40,473 bases of DNA from the NCBI GenBank assembly GCA_016288755.1, contig JAEELE010000014.1, positions 1-40,473 of the forward strand, in the 5' to 3' direction. Position numbers and translations under genes: made by a program. The notes below the pieces were generated by a model. That model was not told where the DNA came from. It was given only the letters and a program-made list of their open reading frames with translations, and ran no database searches. Of the stretch, positions 1 through 7,544 are shown in pieces. This DNA comes from Oscillospiraceae bacterium. Its GTDB lineage: Bacteria > Bacillota > Clostridia > Oscillospirales > Ruminococcaceae. The stretch's first letter is position 1, and every line of letters begins with the position of its first letter.

Positions 1-59
1 GACAGCGTCCCCGCAAAAATGTGCCGCAGGCACATCAAAAGCACTTTATCGACAAACTG
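1..59 (-). repeat. Partial copy of hairpin-rich dispersed element (left edge)
   Basis: The reverse complement of these 59 bases is identical at every position to 40181-40239, the first part of the full element at the right end of the window. The copy runs off the window edge. Its terminal CAG end abuts the hairpin at 60-82, just as the full copy abuts a hairpin. Relative to the flavoprotein gene on the minus strand, it lies downstream with the CAGTTTG end nearest the gene. Confidence 0.9.
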
Positions 60-88
60 ACCGGAGAGCATTGCCCTCCGGTCTTTTT
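60..88 (+). terminator. Hairpin between the element and the flavoprotein gene
   Basis: ACCGGAG (60-66) pairs with CTCCGGT (76-82) and is followed on the plus strand by a T run at 84-88. Read on the minus strand, the hairpin comes just after the stop codon of the flavoprotein gene but is followed by the repeat element instead of a T run. It is therefore a good plus-strand terminator and probably a weakened minus-strand one. Confidence 0.6.
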
Positions 89-1326
89 CAGCATTTGAAG
101 AGGGCAGCCTCCGTTCCGGCGGCAGTGCCGGAGCTCCATGCCCATGCGAGATTATAGCCGCCGCAGTCGCCGTCGAGATCGAGCAGCTCGCCGCAGAAAA
201 ACAGCCCCGGACAGCGCTTTGACTCCAGATTCCGCGTGATGCTCTGCCCCGAGATGCCGCCTGCGGTCACCTGCGCCTGCGCAAAGCCCGCCAGCCCCGC
301 AACCGGAAATTCCCATGCCCTGAGCATTCCCGCGAGCGCGCCGAACGCCTGCTGCGGCATCGCATCTGCGGGCGCCGAAACCGATATCCCGCAGCTGCGC
401 AGGAGCACTTCGCCGATGCGCCGTGGCAGCAGACCCGTCAGCAGGTCGCCCGCGGGCTGATCGCCGCGCTGGGTCAGCAGCGTCCGCAGCAACGTGCCGA
501 CCGCCTGCGCATCGAGCTCGGGGAGCAGATCGACCGAGAGCGTCAGCGATCTGCCGTGTACCGCGGCGAGCCGCGAGAGGTTGAAGATGCAGATGCCCGA
601 GAGCGCCGTCTCGGTGAACTGCAGCTCGCCGGATTCTGTTTTCAGGGCGCGGTCACCGCACCTTGCCGTGACCGCACAGCGCACGCGGAGCCCCTTGAGT
701 GCCTTGAGATGCGGCGACTGCACCGGGATCGGGCAGAGTGCGGGCAGCGGTCTGACGACGCGGTGCCCCAGCCGTTCCAATACGGGGAGCAGGCTGCCGT
801 CGGTGCCGCAGGACGGTGCCGCAGAGCCGCCGCACGCCGCGATCACAGAATCAAACCGGAGCTCCCGTGCGCCGGAGGAGGTATCGCTGCGGAGCAGAAA
901 GCCCTGCTTTTGCGGGAGAATGTCGGTGACGCGGGTGTCGCAGAGGGTCTCGGCGCCGCACTGTGTCGCCCGGATGCGGAGCGCGTCGAGCACGGATGCA
1001 GCGGTCATGCTGCGCGGATAGCAGCGCCCCTCGCTGTCGGAGCGGATGAGCAGACCCATTTCGCGGAACCACGCTTCCGGGTCGAAGCCCGCGAGGATCC
1101 GGTTCGCCTGCGGGACGGTGCCGTGATAATGCGCGGGGGAGCGGTCGCGGTTGGCGAGATTGCAGCGTCCGTTTCCGGTCAGGAGGAGCTTTTTGCCGAC
1201 ACGCGGCAGACGTTCGAGGACGGTCACTGCCGCGCCTGCCTGTGCTGCCGCGATCGCTGCCGCGAGCCCCGAGGCGCCCCCGCCGATCACGCCGACGGTT
1301 TGCTGCACGGTGCGCATACGGGTCAC
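88..1326 (-). CDS. HI0933/YhiN/BaiN-type NAD(P)/FAD-dependent flavoprotein
   Basis: A 412-residue predicted cytosolic flavoprotein. The N-terminus has the dinucleotide-binding motif GGGASGLAAAIAAAQ (about residues 15-29). The family signature GKKLLLTGNGRCNLAN follows at about 44-59. The C-terminus carries the FAD-contacting CGGYNLAWAWSSG segment typical of the HI0933 family. Family members include the BaiN oxidoreductase, but most have no proven substrate, so the bile-acid role should not be assumed. The start ATG overlaps the TGA of the upstream gene (ATGA), which suggests translational coupling, since no good ribosome binding site lies close by. A second ATG three codons in is possible. Full length for the family. 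Confidence 0.85.
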   Translation of the reverse strand: MTRMRTVQQTVGVIGGGASGLAAAIAAAQAGAAVTVLERLPRVGKKLLLTGNGRCNLANRDRSPAHYHGTVPQANRILAGFDPEAWFREMGLLIRSDSEGRCYPRSMTAASVLDALRIRATQCGAETLCDTRVTDILPQKQGFLLRSDTSSGARELRFDSVIAACGGSAAPSCGTDGSLLPVLERLGHRVVRPLPALCPIPVQSPHLKALKGLRVRCAVTARCGDRALKTESGELQFTETALSGICIFNLSRLAAVHGRSLTLSVDLLPELDAQAVGTLLRTLLTQRGDQPAGDLLTGLLPRRIGEVLLRSCGISVSAPADAMPQQAFGALAGMLRAWEFPVAGLAGFAQAQVTAGGISGQSITRNLESKRCPGLFFCGELLDLDGDCGGYNLAWAWSSGTAAGTEAALFKC

Positions 1327-2420
1327 ATGGTCGGGGCGCGGAGCTCATGCTTGCCCGCGCTCTCCTTGAGGAGCTTGGGCAGCGTCAGCGCACTGCCGAT
1401 CAGAATGGAGATCACGCCCCAGAGAATGCACTTGATGAGCTCGCCCTTGGCGGAGGAGTAGGTGTCCATTTTCAGCAGGGTGGAGAAATCGCGCAGGCAA
1501 TCTCCGGTCTCGCGGTGCGAGATGATGACCTGACATTCCTCGTACTGCGCCTTCATTTTGGGCAGGTCGATGACGGTGCCCTCTTCTGCGAGCGCCTCCC
1601 GCATCTCGTCCGTGAGCGATTCGAGCTCTTCGCGGATGGACTCATAGCTGTTGACATATTTCAGCGCGTCGGCATACTGCTCCTGATTGAACTCTGCGAA
1701 ATCCTTTGCGAAGCAGAGCACCGGCGTGAAGGCGGCTGCTGCCATTGTCACGATCACACCGATCACGGCGATCGGCAGCGTGAGCTTGCGCCCGAATTTC
1801 TTCATCAGCACGAAGGCGATCAGTGCGCCGACATAGCCGGTCAGATAGGAGACATAACCCATGCGCAGCACGGCAAAGGTCAGCGCGACGAGCACCGCAC
1901 AGCCGGTCACGAGACCGAGCACGGTGCCGAGGGGGTTGACACGGACCTGCGCGTGCTCCTCGGCGACCTGTCCGACGCGCTCGAGGGTGCGGACGCGGCA
2001 GGAATCGCAGAGACAGACGCCGGTGTCGTCGAGCATGTAGGCGTTGTAGCCGTAGTCGGCGCCGCAGCTCATGCAGCAGGGGACAAGCCCGAGCATATCG
2101 GCGAGGTGGACGAGCGAATCGACCTGATTGATGGCGTTGAGGTCGGCGTCGCGCGAGGCGATGGCGATGACGCAGGAGAGGCAGCGGTTGCGGTAGGTCA
2201 GCCCGGAGACACCCTGCTGGGAGATACGCCACTGCTCGAGCTGGGGCGCGATGTTTTCGTCTCCGGTGAGCTTGCCGTAGAGGCGGAAGACGAGGGAGCC
2301 GCGCCGTGAGAGATACTCGACGAAGACGGGGTATTTGCCCATTGTGCCCCAGAAGCACTGTGCCTTTTTGTCGTAGGAGAGACCGGTGTTCTCGGAGAAG
2401 TGTGTGATATGAAAGCCCAT
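1323..2420 (-). CDS. Membrane protein of unknown function with Cys pairs
   Basis: I do not recognise the family. From the ATG at 2420 (AGAGGA nine bases upstream) the product is about 365 residues. A soluble N-terminal half carries two CxxC-like pairs (CMSCG and CLCDSC, about residues 115-145), so metal binding is possible. Two to three hydrophobic segments follow (LVTGCAVLVALTFAVL; LTGYVGALIAFVLM; AVIGVIVTMAAAAF), then a charged helical stretch, and a last transmembrane segment near the C-terminus (CILWGVISILIGSALTL). An in-frame earlier start exists but overlaps the promoter -10 box. The gene is co-transcribed with the downstream flavoprotein through a 4-bp overlap. Function unknown; there is no catalytic motif I can defend. 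Confidence 0.75.
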   Translation of the reverse strand: MGFHITHFSENTGLSYDKKAQCFWGTMGKYPVFVEYLSRRGSLVFRLYGKLTGDENIAPQLEQWRISQQGVSGLTYRNRCLSCVIAIASRDADLNAINQVDSLVHLADMLGLVPCCMSCGADYGYNAYMLDDTGVCLCDSCRVRTLERVGQVAEEHAQVRVNPLGTVLGLVTGCAVLVALTFAVLRMGYVSYLTGYVGALIAFVLMKKFGRKLTLPIAVIGVIVTMAAAAFTPVLCFAKDFAEFNQEQYADALKYVNSYESIREELESLTDEMREALAEEGTVIDLPKMKAQYEECQVIISHRETGDCLRDFSTLLKMDTYSSAKGELIKCILWGVISILIGSALTLPKLLKESAGKHELRAPTM

Positions 2421-2460
2421 GATGATGTTCCTCTTTTCATTGTGGTGATATGATGCTGTC

Positions 2461-2489
2461 ATTATACCACAAATTTCCGAAAATTACAA
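2461..2489 (-). promoter_or_regulatory. Sigma-A-type promoter for the membrane protein-flavoprotein pair
   Basis: On the minus strand TTGTAA (2484-2489) is followed by a 17-bp spacer and a perfect TATAAT (2461-2466). The start codon at 2420 lies about 35 bases from the expected transcript start. The -35 box matches 4 of 6 consensus bases. Confidence 0.7.
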
Positions 2490-2512
2490 GTCTGTGCGAA
2501 ACATGCGGCGGA

Positions 2513-2745
2513 AGGAGCAGGGAGGAGGGAGGAGGGAGGAGGGCAAGTTAGCAGTGAGTAGTGAGGAGTTAGTAGTGGTTCCGTTATCGTCACTTCTGCC
2601 GCTGATTGAGAACGATTTTGGGAGTATCGCGCCATAAGAAGGCGCGCCAGCGCCGTGCATTGCGCGAAACTGGGAGGCTCCGCAAAACGGCGCCCGAAGG
2701 GATTCGCCCCGTTTGCTTGCAAACATGGGGCTGCCGCGCCGCTTA
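2513..2745. repeat. Heptad-arm intergenic repeat, copy 1 (GTTCCG core type)
   Basis: This fills most of the 2490-2769 gap, which has no gene. It starts with 7-bp units GGAGGAG (three in tandem from about 2520), then TTAGCAG, TGAGTAG, TGAGGAG and TTAGTAG. The core begins GGTTCCG near 2578. Shared core blocks follow: GCCGCTGATTGAGAA, a GGCGCGCC stretch, GGGAGGCTCCGC, and CCCCGTTTGCTTGCAAACA ending in GGGG, which is a hairpin. The same blocks in the same order occur at 12080-12245 and, more diverged, at 13450-13630. Confidence 0.85.
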
Positions 2746-2769
2746 AGGATTTCTTCACGAATTCCCTAC

Positions 2770-2798
2770 TTGCATCTTCATCGAAATCGGAGTATAAT
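2770..2798 (+). promoter_or_regulatory. Promoter of the two-component operon
   Basis: TTGCAT (2770-2775), a 17-bp spacer and TATAAT (2793-2798) precede the response regulator start by 37 bases. The promoter lies just past the end of the intergenic repeat. Confidence 0.75.
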
Positions 2799-2835
2799 GA
2801 TAATATACGATTCCCGGGAAAGGAAGGACGTCTCA

Positions 2836-3528
2836 ATGGAAACTATTCTGATCTGCGACGATGAACGCGACATCGTCTCGGCACTCAAAATCTATCTCTC
2901 CGCCGAGGGCTGGCAGACCGTTCCGGCATACTCCGGTCTTGAGGCGGTCGAGCGCGCCAGAGAGGGCGGCATCCAGCTCATCCTCATGGATATCATGATG
3001 CCCGGCATGGACGGCATCACCGCGATGAGCGAGATCCGGCAGTTCAGCAATGTCCCGATCATTCTGCTCACCGCAAAATCCGAGGATTCCGACAAGATTC
3101 TCGGGCTCAACATCGGCGCGGATGACTACATCACCAAGCCCTTTTCGCCCGCAGAGGTCGTCGCGCGCGTGCGCTCACAGCTGAGGCGCTATCTGCGTCT
3201 GGGGGCTGCCGCTGCCGATGAGCCCGGTGTCCTCACCGTCGGCAGCATCACGCTCGATCTCGACGCCAAATCGGCGCTGCTCGACGGCGTGCCCGTCAGC
3301 CTGACACCGATCGAATTCGACATTCTCTCGCTGCTCATGCACAATGTCGGCAAGGTCTTTCCGCCGCGCGAGATCTATCAGGCGGTCTGGAAGGCGGACC
3401 CCACCGGCTCGGAGAACACCGTCGCCGTGCACATCCGGCATCTGCGCGAAAAGCTCGAGATCAACCCGCAGGAGCCCCGTCAGATCAAGGTCGTCTGGGG
3501 GCAGGGCTATAAGCTCGAAAAGCCGTGA
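2836..3528 (+). CDS. OmpR/PhoB-family response regulator
   Basis: A 230-residue two-domain regulator. Receiver domain: acidic pair D8-D9, phospho-acceptor D52 in the LILMDIMMPGMDG motif, T79 and K101 (DDYITKPF). The C-terminus is a winged-helix DNA-binding domain (about 133-228) with the family pattern LTPIEFDILSLLM and the terminal VWGQGYKLE. The ATG at 2836 is chosen because AGGAAGG lies eight bases upstream. A longer in-frame reading exists but runs back through the promoter and the repeat. The TGA overlaps the GTG of the next gene by 4 bp, and a histidine kinase ends the operon, so it is the likely partner. Target genes are unknown. Confidence 0.92.
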   Translation: METILICDDERDIVSALKIYLSAEGWQTVPAYSGLEAVERAREGGIQLILMDIMMPGMDGITAMSEIRQFSNVPIILLTAKSEDSDKILGLNIGADDYITKPFSPAEVVARVRSQLRRYLRLGAAAADEPGVLTVGSITLDLDAKSALLDGVPVSLTPIEFDILSLLMHNVGKVFPPREIYQAVWKADPTGSENTVAVHIRHLREKLEINPQEPRQIKVVWGQGYKLEKP

Positions 3529-4172
3529 ACTGCATCGAAGCAGCCGTGTTCCGGCATCAACCGCGCGCCTATCTGCTGACCGCTGCGCTCGGTGTCGCCG
3601 CGGGACTGCTGGTCGCATTTTTCAGCAGGTTTCCGCACGATGACCTCTGGAGCCTTGCGCTGTTCAGCTCGCAGTGCATCGGCTTCTGGTGCTGCGCCTG
3701 CTCGCTGATCGCGCTGTTCAGCAGCAGACAGACCGCCGCAGGGGCACATGTGGCGCTGTTTGTGTTCTGGATGTTCTATGTCACAGGGGTGTTCAAGCGG
3801 CTGGCGACCGTTCGCCGCGGATACAGCCCCGTATCGTATTTTTACAGCGGACTGTGGCAGGAGCTCGCCTACGGGCTGCTCCCGGCTGCGGGCTGCTTTG
3901 CTGCCGCGATGATCCTGTGGTACGGCAGAAGAAGCCGGATGCCCTTTGTGCTGCTGCGGTTTGCGCCGCCTGCGGTGATCGCTGCGGAAGCGGTCATGCT
4001 CTGGTGCATCGTCTGCTTCCGGCGGCAGGGGCTTTTTATGGCGCTGGTCGATACGGGCTGTGTGTTCCTATATGCCGCGGTGATCCGGAGAGCTTCCGGC
4101 TCACGCGCGAAATCTGATCGGATGCGAGGGGAGGGAGAACCGTGCACACACGCAGAAAATGGGTCAAGCTGA
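3525..4172 (+). CDS. Polytopic membrane protein between regulator and kinase
   Basis: 215 residues, GTG start overlapping the regulator's stop by 4 bp. Its last 31 bases overlap the kinase gene in another frame, so all three are translationally linked. About six hydrophobic segments are visible (roughly residues 16-34, 43-64, 74-90, 113-132, 144-160 and 168-188), with Arg-rich connecting loops. The C-terminal tail is polar. I do not recognise a family and see no enzyme motif. Its fixed position between regulator and kinase suggests an accessory sensor or signal-modulating partner, but this is inference from context. Weak ribosome binding sequence; coupling probably drives translation. Confidence 0.75.
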   Translation: MNCIEAAVFRHQPRAYLLTAALGVAAGLLVAFFSRFPHDDLWSLALFSSQCIGFWCCACSLIALFSSRQTAAGAHVALFVFWMFYVTGVFKRLATVRRGYSPVSYFYSGLWQELAYGLLPAAGCFAAAMILWYGRRSRMPFVLLRFAPPAVIAAEAVMLWCIVCFRRQGLFMALVDTGCVFLYAAVIRRASGSRAKSDRMRGEGEPCTHAENGSS

Positions 4173-6601
4173 TCGCCGTGATCTGCTCGATCGTCTGTCT
4201 CTGGGGCGCGGGCGTCTCGCTGGTCGCCGTGCTGTGCAATCTGATGATCGGCTTCTCCGATTCCGACGCGGATTTCAATGAATCCTTCCTGAATTTTGCG
4301 GTCGAAAGGGAATACAGCCGCATCCAGAGCTATTATCAGATCACGGAGGCGCTCAGGCGGCAGAACGAGAAGGAGGGCATCAAGAAGATGCTCGAGAATC
4401 TCCAGTCGCACTTTGACGCCGGGCGCACGAATCTGCGCTTTGCCGTGACCGACACCGACGGCGCGCTCATGCTGACGAACGACCCCAAATACGGCACCGA
4501 GCAGGAGCTGCTCGCCTCGAACGTGCGGCAGGATTCGCTCACGATGAACAGCCGGGAGTATCAGGTGCAGAAGCACTTTGACCCGGGGCAGATCAGCTTT
4601 GCCGAGCTGATGAACATGAATATGGCAAGGCTGCTCGACGAGCCCGGCGACTATTCGCTCTGGTTCTTCACCTATGACACTGTCGACGCGGCCTTCCACG
4701 GCGACTTTGACACGGTGCAGCTCAGCGGCGAATTCGTCGACTATCTCCGCTTTGCGACGCTGCCCGAAGCCCAGAGCTACGACTACACGGGCAGATACGG
4801 CGAATACTGCAGCTGGACGGTCGTCAACACGACCGACGAGGCGGAGACCGCCGCTGCAAACGCGCATGACCCCTACCGGGATGACGGGTCGTTCGGGTCG
4901 CTCGGGTCGCCCGGGGAAGGCACGGGCGATGCCGCAAACACGGCAAATGCCGTTCTTGTGCGGGTGAATGCATACGGCGAAGCCTCCTTCTCGCAGATGA
5001 CCCTCGAGGAATACTACAATCTCAGGGAGCAGGGCATCATGGTCCGCGCGCAGGACGAGGCGCTGGAAAAGCATCTGTCCGCCGGCTTTGACATCACAGT
5101 GCAGGCGGAGCACGCCGACACCAAGGTCGTTCTGGTGCGCACCTATCTGCCCGCCGACCTGCCCGTGCGCGACACGATCAAATCGAATTACGCGGTCTTC
5201 CGCGTGCTGTTTGTCTATTCGGAGCAGTATGTGATCGCGATGTTTGCGGCGATCGTGCTGACGGTGATCGCCTGCATCAGCATGTGCACGGCGGCGGGGC
5301 ATCCCGACGACACCGACCGGCTCGCGCCCTCGCGCGTGCACGAGATCGCCTATGAATTCTTCTGGCTGCTGCCGGTACTGGCATTCGGGCTGAGTGCGGC
5401 GGTGTTCGTCGTCCTCTGCGAGACCGCAGCCTCCTACCGGATGCTCGCGATCTTCGGCATCGGCATGTCGCTGTGTGTCTCGGCATGCTGCATTCTCTGG
5501 CTCTACACGACCGCGGTGCGGGTCAAGTGCGGCACCTTCTGGTCGAGCTTCTTCTTCGCGCGGATGCTGCGCGGCTTCTTCGCGCTCTTCCGCAATCAGC
5601 TCGCAGTCAGTGCGGTCATCACGTTCTGGCTCGCGGGGCTGCTCGGGCTCAATCTCTTTGCTGTGCTGGAGGCGCGCGTGATGCTGCTGCCGGCATTCGG
5701 GCTCGACCTGCTGACGCTCGCGGGGCTGCTCTACGCGGTCTATGCGTATTTTGAGCTGCACCGCCGCGCCGAACGCATGAAGACCGGTGATTTCGAGCCG
5801 GTCCCGCGGGCACTGCCGCTCGCAGCCGATTTCGGAAAATTCGACCGCTCGCTCGGGGAGATCACTGAGAGCGTCGGGGATATCGTCGCACGGCAGACCA
5901 AGGCGGAGCATCTGCGCACGGAGCTGATCACGAATGTCTCGCACGACCTCAAAACGCCGCTGACCTCGATCGTCAACTACATCGACCTGCTGAGCCGCGA
6001 GGAGATGCCGACGCCCGAGGCAAGGGAATATCTCGAGGTGCTGCGGCGGCAGGCGGCAAGGCTGAAAAAGCTGACGATCGATCTGGTCGACGCCTCCAAG
6101 GCATCGTCGGGGAGCCTGACGGTCGAGCTGATGCCGACCGAGCTGCAGGTGCTGATCTCGCAGATTTCCGGGGAATATGAGGACAAGCTCGCGGAGCGGC
6201 AGCTTTCGCTGGTCTGCGCAATGCCCGAGGAGCCGCTGACGATCCTTGCGGACGGGCGGCAGATCTGGCGGGTGTTTGACAATCTGCTGGGCAATGTCTG
6301 CAAATACGCGATGCCCGGGACAAGGGTCTATCTCGATCTGACCGCGGATGAGACGACGGTGACGGTCTCGCTGAAGAATATCTCGGCGTCGCCGCTCAAT
6401 GTCTCGCCGGATGAGCTGATGGAGCGCTTCGTGCGCGGGGACAGCTCACGGCACACCGAGGGCAGCGGGCTGGGGCTGTCGATCGCACGCGACCTGACGG
6501 CACTGCAGCACGGGACGCTGCGGCTGAAAACGGACGGTGATCTGTTCAAGGCGATCCTTGAGTTTCCGCGGTTTGACCCGTCGGCTTTTGCGCAGCCGTG
6601 A
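4142..6601 (+). CDS. Membrane sensor histidine kinase, VanS-like C-terminus
   Basis: 819 residues from a GTG preceded by GGGGAGGGA. One transmembrane helix (about 10-31), a roughly 320-residue extracytoplasmic region, then about five more helices between residues 350 and 545, a HAMP-like linker and the kinase core. The phospho-acceptor is H601 in NVSHDLKTPLTS. The N box is VFDNLLGNVCKYA and the G2 box GSGLGLSIA is at 774-782. The usual G1 motif DxGxG is absent: NISASPLNVSPDELMERF stands there, a variant I associate with Firmicute kinases of this type. It would phosphorylate the upstream OmpR-type regulator. The ligand is unknown; the large outer domain matches no sensor fold I can name. Confidence 0.9.
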   Translation: MHTRRKWVKLIAVICSIVCLWGAGVSLVAVLCNLMIGFSDSDADFNESFLNFAVEREYSRIQSYYQITEALRRQNEKEGIKKMLENLQSHFDAGRTNLRFAVTDTDGALMLTNDPKYGTEQELLASNVRQDSLTMNSREYQVQKHFDPGQISFAELMNMNMARLLDEPGDYSLWFFTYDTVDAAFHGDFDTVQLSGEFVDYLRFATLPEAQSYDYTGRYGEYCSWTVVNTTDEAETAAANAHDPYRDDGSFGSLGSPGEGTGDAANTANAVLVRVNAYGEASFSQMTLEEYYNLREQGIMVRAQDEALEKHLSAGFDITVQAEHADTKVVLVRTYLPADLPVRDTIKSNYAVFRVLFVYSEQYVIAMFAAIVLTVIACISMCTAAGHPDDTDRLAPSRVHEIAYEFFWLLPVLAFGLSAAVFVVLCETAASYRMLAIFGIGMSLCVSACCILWLYTTAVRVKCGTFWSSFFFARMLRGFFALFRNQLAVSAVITFWLAGLLGLNLFAVLEARVMLLPAFGLDLLTLAGLLYAVYAYFELHRRAERMKTGDFEPVPRALPLAADFGKFDRSLGEITESVGDIVARQTKAEHLRTELITNVSHDLKTPLTSIVNYIDLLSREEMPTPEAREYLEVLRRQAARLKKLTIDLVDASKASSGSLTVELMPTELQVLISQISGEYEDKLAERQLSLVCAMPEEPLTILADGRQIWRVFDNLLGNVCKYAMPGTRVYLDLTADETTVTVSLKNISASPLNVSPDELMERFVRGDSSRHTEGSGLGLSIARDLTALQHGTLRLKTDGDLFKAILEFPRFDPSAFAQP

Positions 6602-6642
6602 TTGGCAGAAGCCGGACCCGGTTCAGGAGCGCACAAAAAGTC

Positions 6643-6671
6643 GGGCAAATCCCGTCAGAATGTGATATACT
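6643..6671 (+). promoter_or_regulatory. Possible promoter of the AraC/MutS-like pair
   Basis: An extended -10, TGTGATATACT with TATACT at 6666-6671, lies 29 bases before the AraC start. The matching -35 position (about 6643-6648) is poor, so activity may depend on the extended -10 or on an activator. Confidence 0.4.
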
Positions 6672-6699
6672 GACATTACAGCGAAGGGTGGTGAACAGC

Positions 6700-7533
6700 A
6701 TGCAGGGCTGGATCGACGGATTTCAGAGATCGGTCGCATACATCGAGGAGAATCTTGCCGGGGAGCTTGAGATCGGGGAGATCGCTGCGCAGGCGGCGCT
6801 GTCTCCCTTCTACTATCAGCGCATCTTCGGCGCACTGTGCGGCATGACCGTCGGGGAATACATCCGCGCGCGCCGGATGACGCTTGCGGCACAGGAGCTC
6901 GCCTGCTCGGACTGCAGGGTGATCGACATTGCCCTGAAATACGGCTACGATTCCCCGGACAGCTTTGCAAAGGCATTCCAGCGCTTTCACGGCATCACCC
7001 CGACCGGGGCAAGAGAGCCGGGTGCGCGCCTGCGTTCGTTCGCACCGCTGCATATCAAAATCACATTGGAGGGCGGAACTATGCTGGATTACAAAATCGT
7101 GGAAAAGGCGCCGTTTACGGTCGTCGGGATCAAAAAGCGTTTCAGTGCGGAGACGAGCTACAAAGAAGTGCCGCAGTTCTGGAGCGAATGGACGAAGGAT
7201 ATGAAGGGATTGAAGGGCATGTTCGGCATCTGCGCGGACATGGACGGCAAGACCTTCGACTACTGGATCGCGGACCTGTATCAGCCGTGGCTAGACATCC
7301 CGGAGGGCTGCGGGACCTTTCAGATCCCCGGCGGGCTGTGGGCAATGTTCCTGTGCAGGGGAGCGCTGCCGGACAGCCTGCAGAAGGTCAATACGCAGAT
7401 CTGGTCGGAGTGGCTGCCCTCGCTGCAGGGCTATGCGCTGGCTGGCAATTATTCGCTGGAATTCTACCTGCCGCCTGCGGAGAACCCCGAGGACACGGTC
7501 AGCTATATCTGCATCCCCCTGAAAAAGCTGTAA
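6700..7533 (+). CDS. AraC-family regulator with GyrI-like effector domain
   Basis: 277 residues. The N-terminal AraC DNA-binding domain has two helix-turn-helix units (about 25-45 and 73-96), with the family signature IALKYGYDSPDSFAKAFQRFHGITP. A C-terminal GyrI-like (SoxS/Rob effector-binding) domain starts at about residue 129 (MLDYKIVEKAPFTVVGIKKRFS) and runs to the end. Such fusions usually sense small hydrophobic or cationic molecules; the ligand here is not known. The ATG at 6700 has AAGGGTGG eight bases upstream; an in-frame earlier ATG at 6598 would overlap the kinase stop and has no ribosome site. The next gene begins 11 bases later, so the pair is probably one transcript. Confidence 0.88.
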   Translation: MQGWIDGFQRSVAYIEENLAGELEIGEIAAQAALSPFYYQRIFGALCGMTVGEYIRARRMTLAAQELACSDCRVIDIALKYGYDSPDSFAKAFQRFHGITPTGAREPGARLRSFAPLHIKITLEGGTMLDYKIVEKAPFTVVGIKKRFSAETSYKEVPQFWSEWTKDMKGLKGMFGICADMDGKTFDYWIADLYQPWLDIPEGCGTFQIPGGLWAMFLCRGALPDSLQKVNTQIWSEWLPSLQGYALAGNYSLEFYLPPAENPEDTVSYICIPLKKL

Positions 7534-7544
7534 GGGGTGCGCCT

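Noticed and set aside
2713..2835. Longer N-terminus of the response regulator
   Set aside because: The extension runs through the repeat and the promoter and lacks receiver-domain sequence; the ATG at 2836 has a proper ribosome site.
3869..5944. 691-codon open frame on the minus strand
   Set aside because: Opposite the histidine kinase; low-complexity Arg/Glu/His-rich translation without any recognisable domain.
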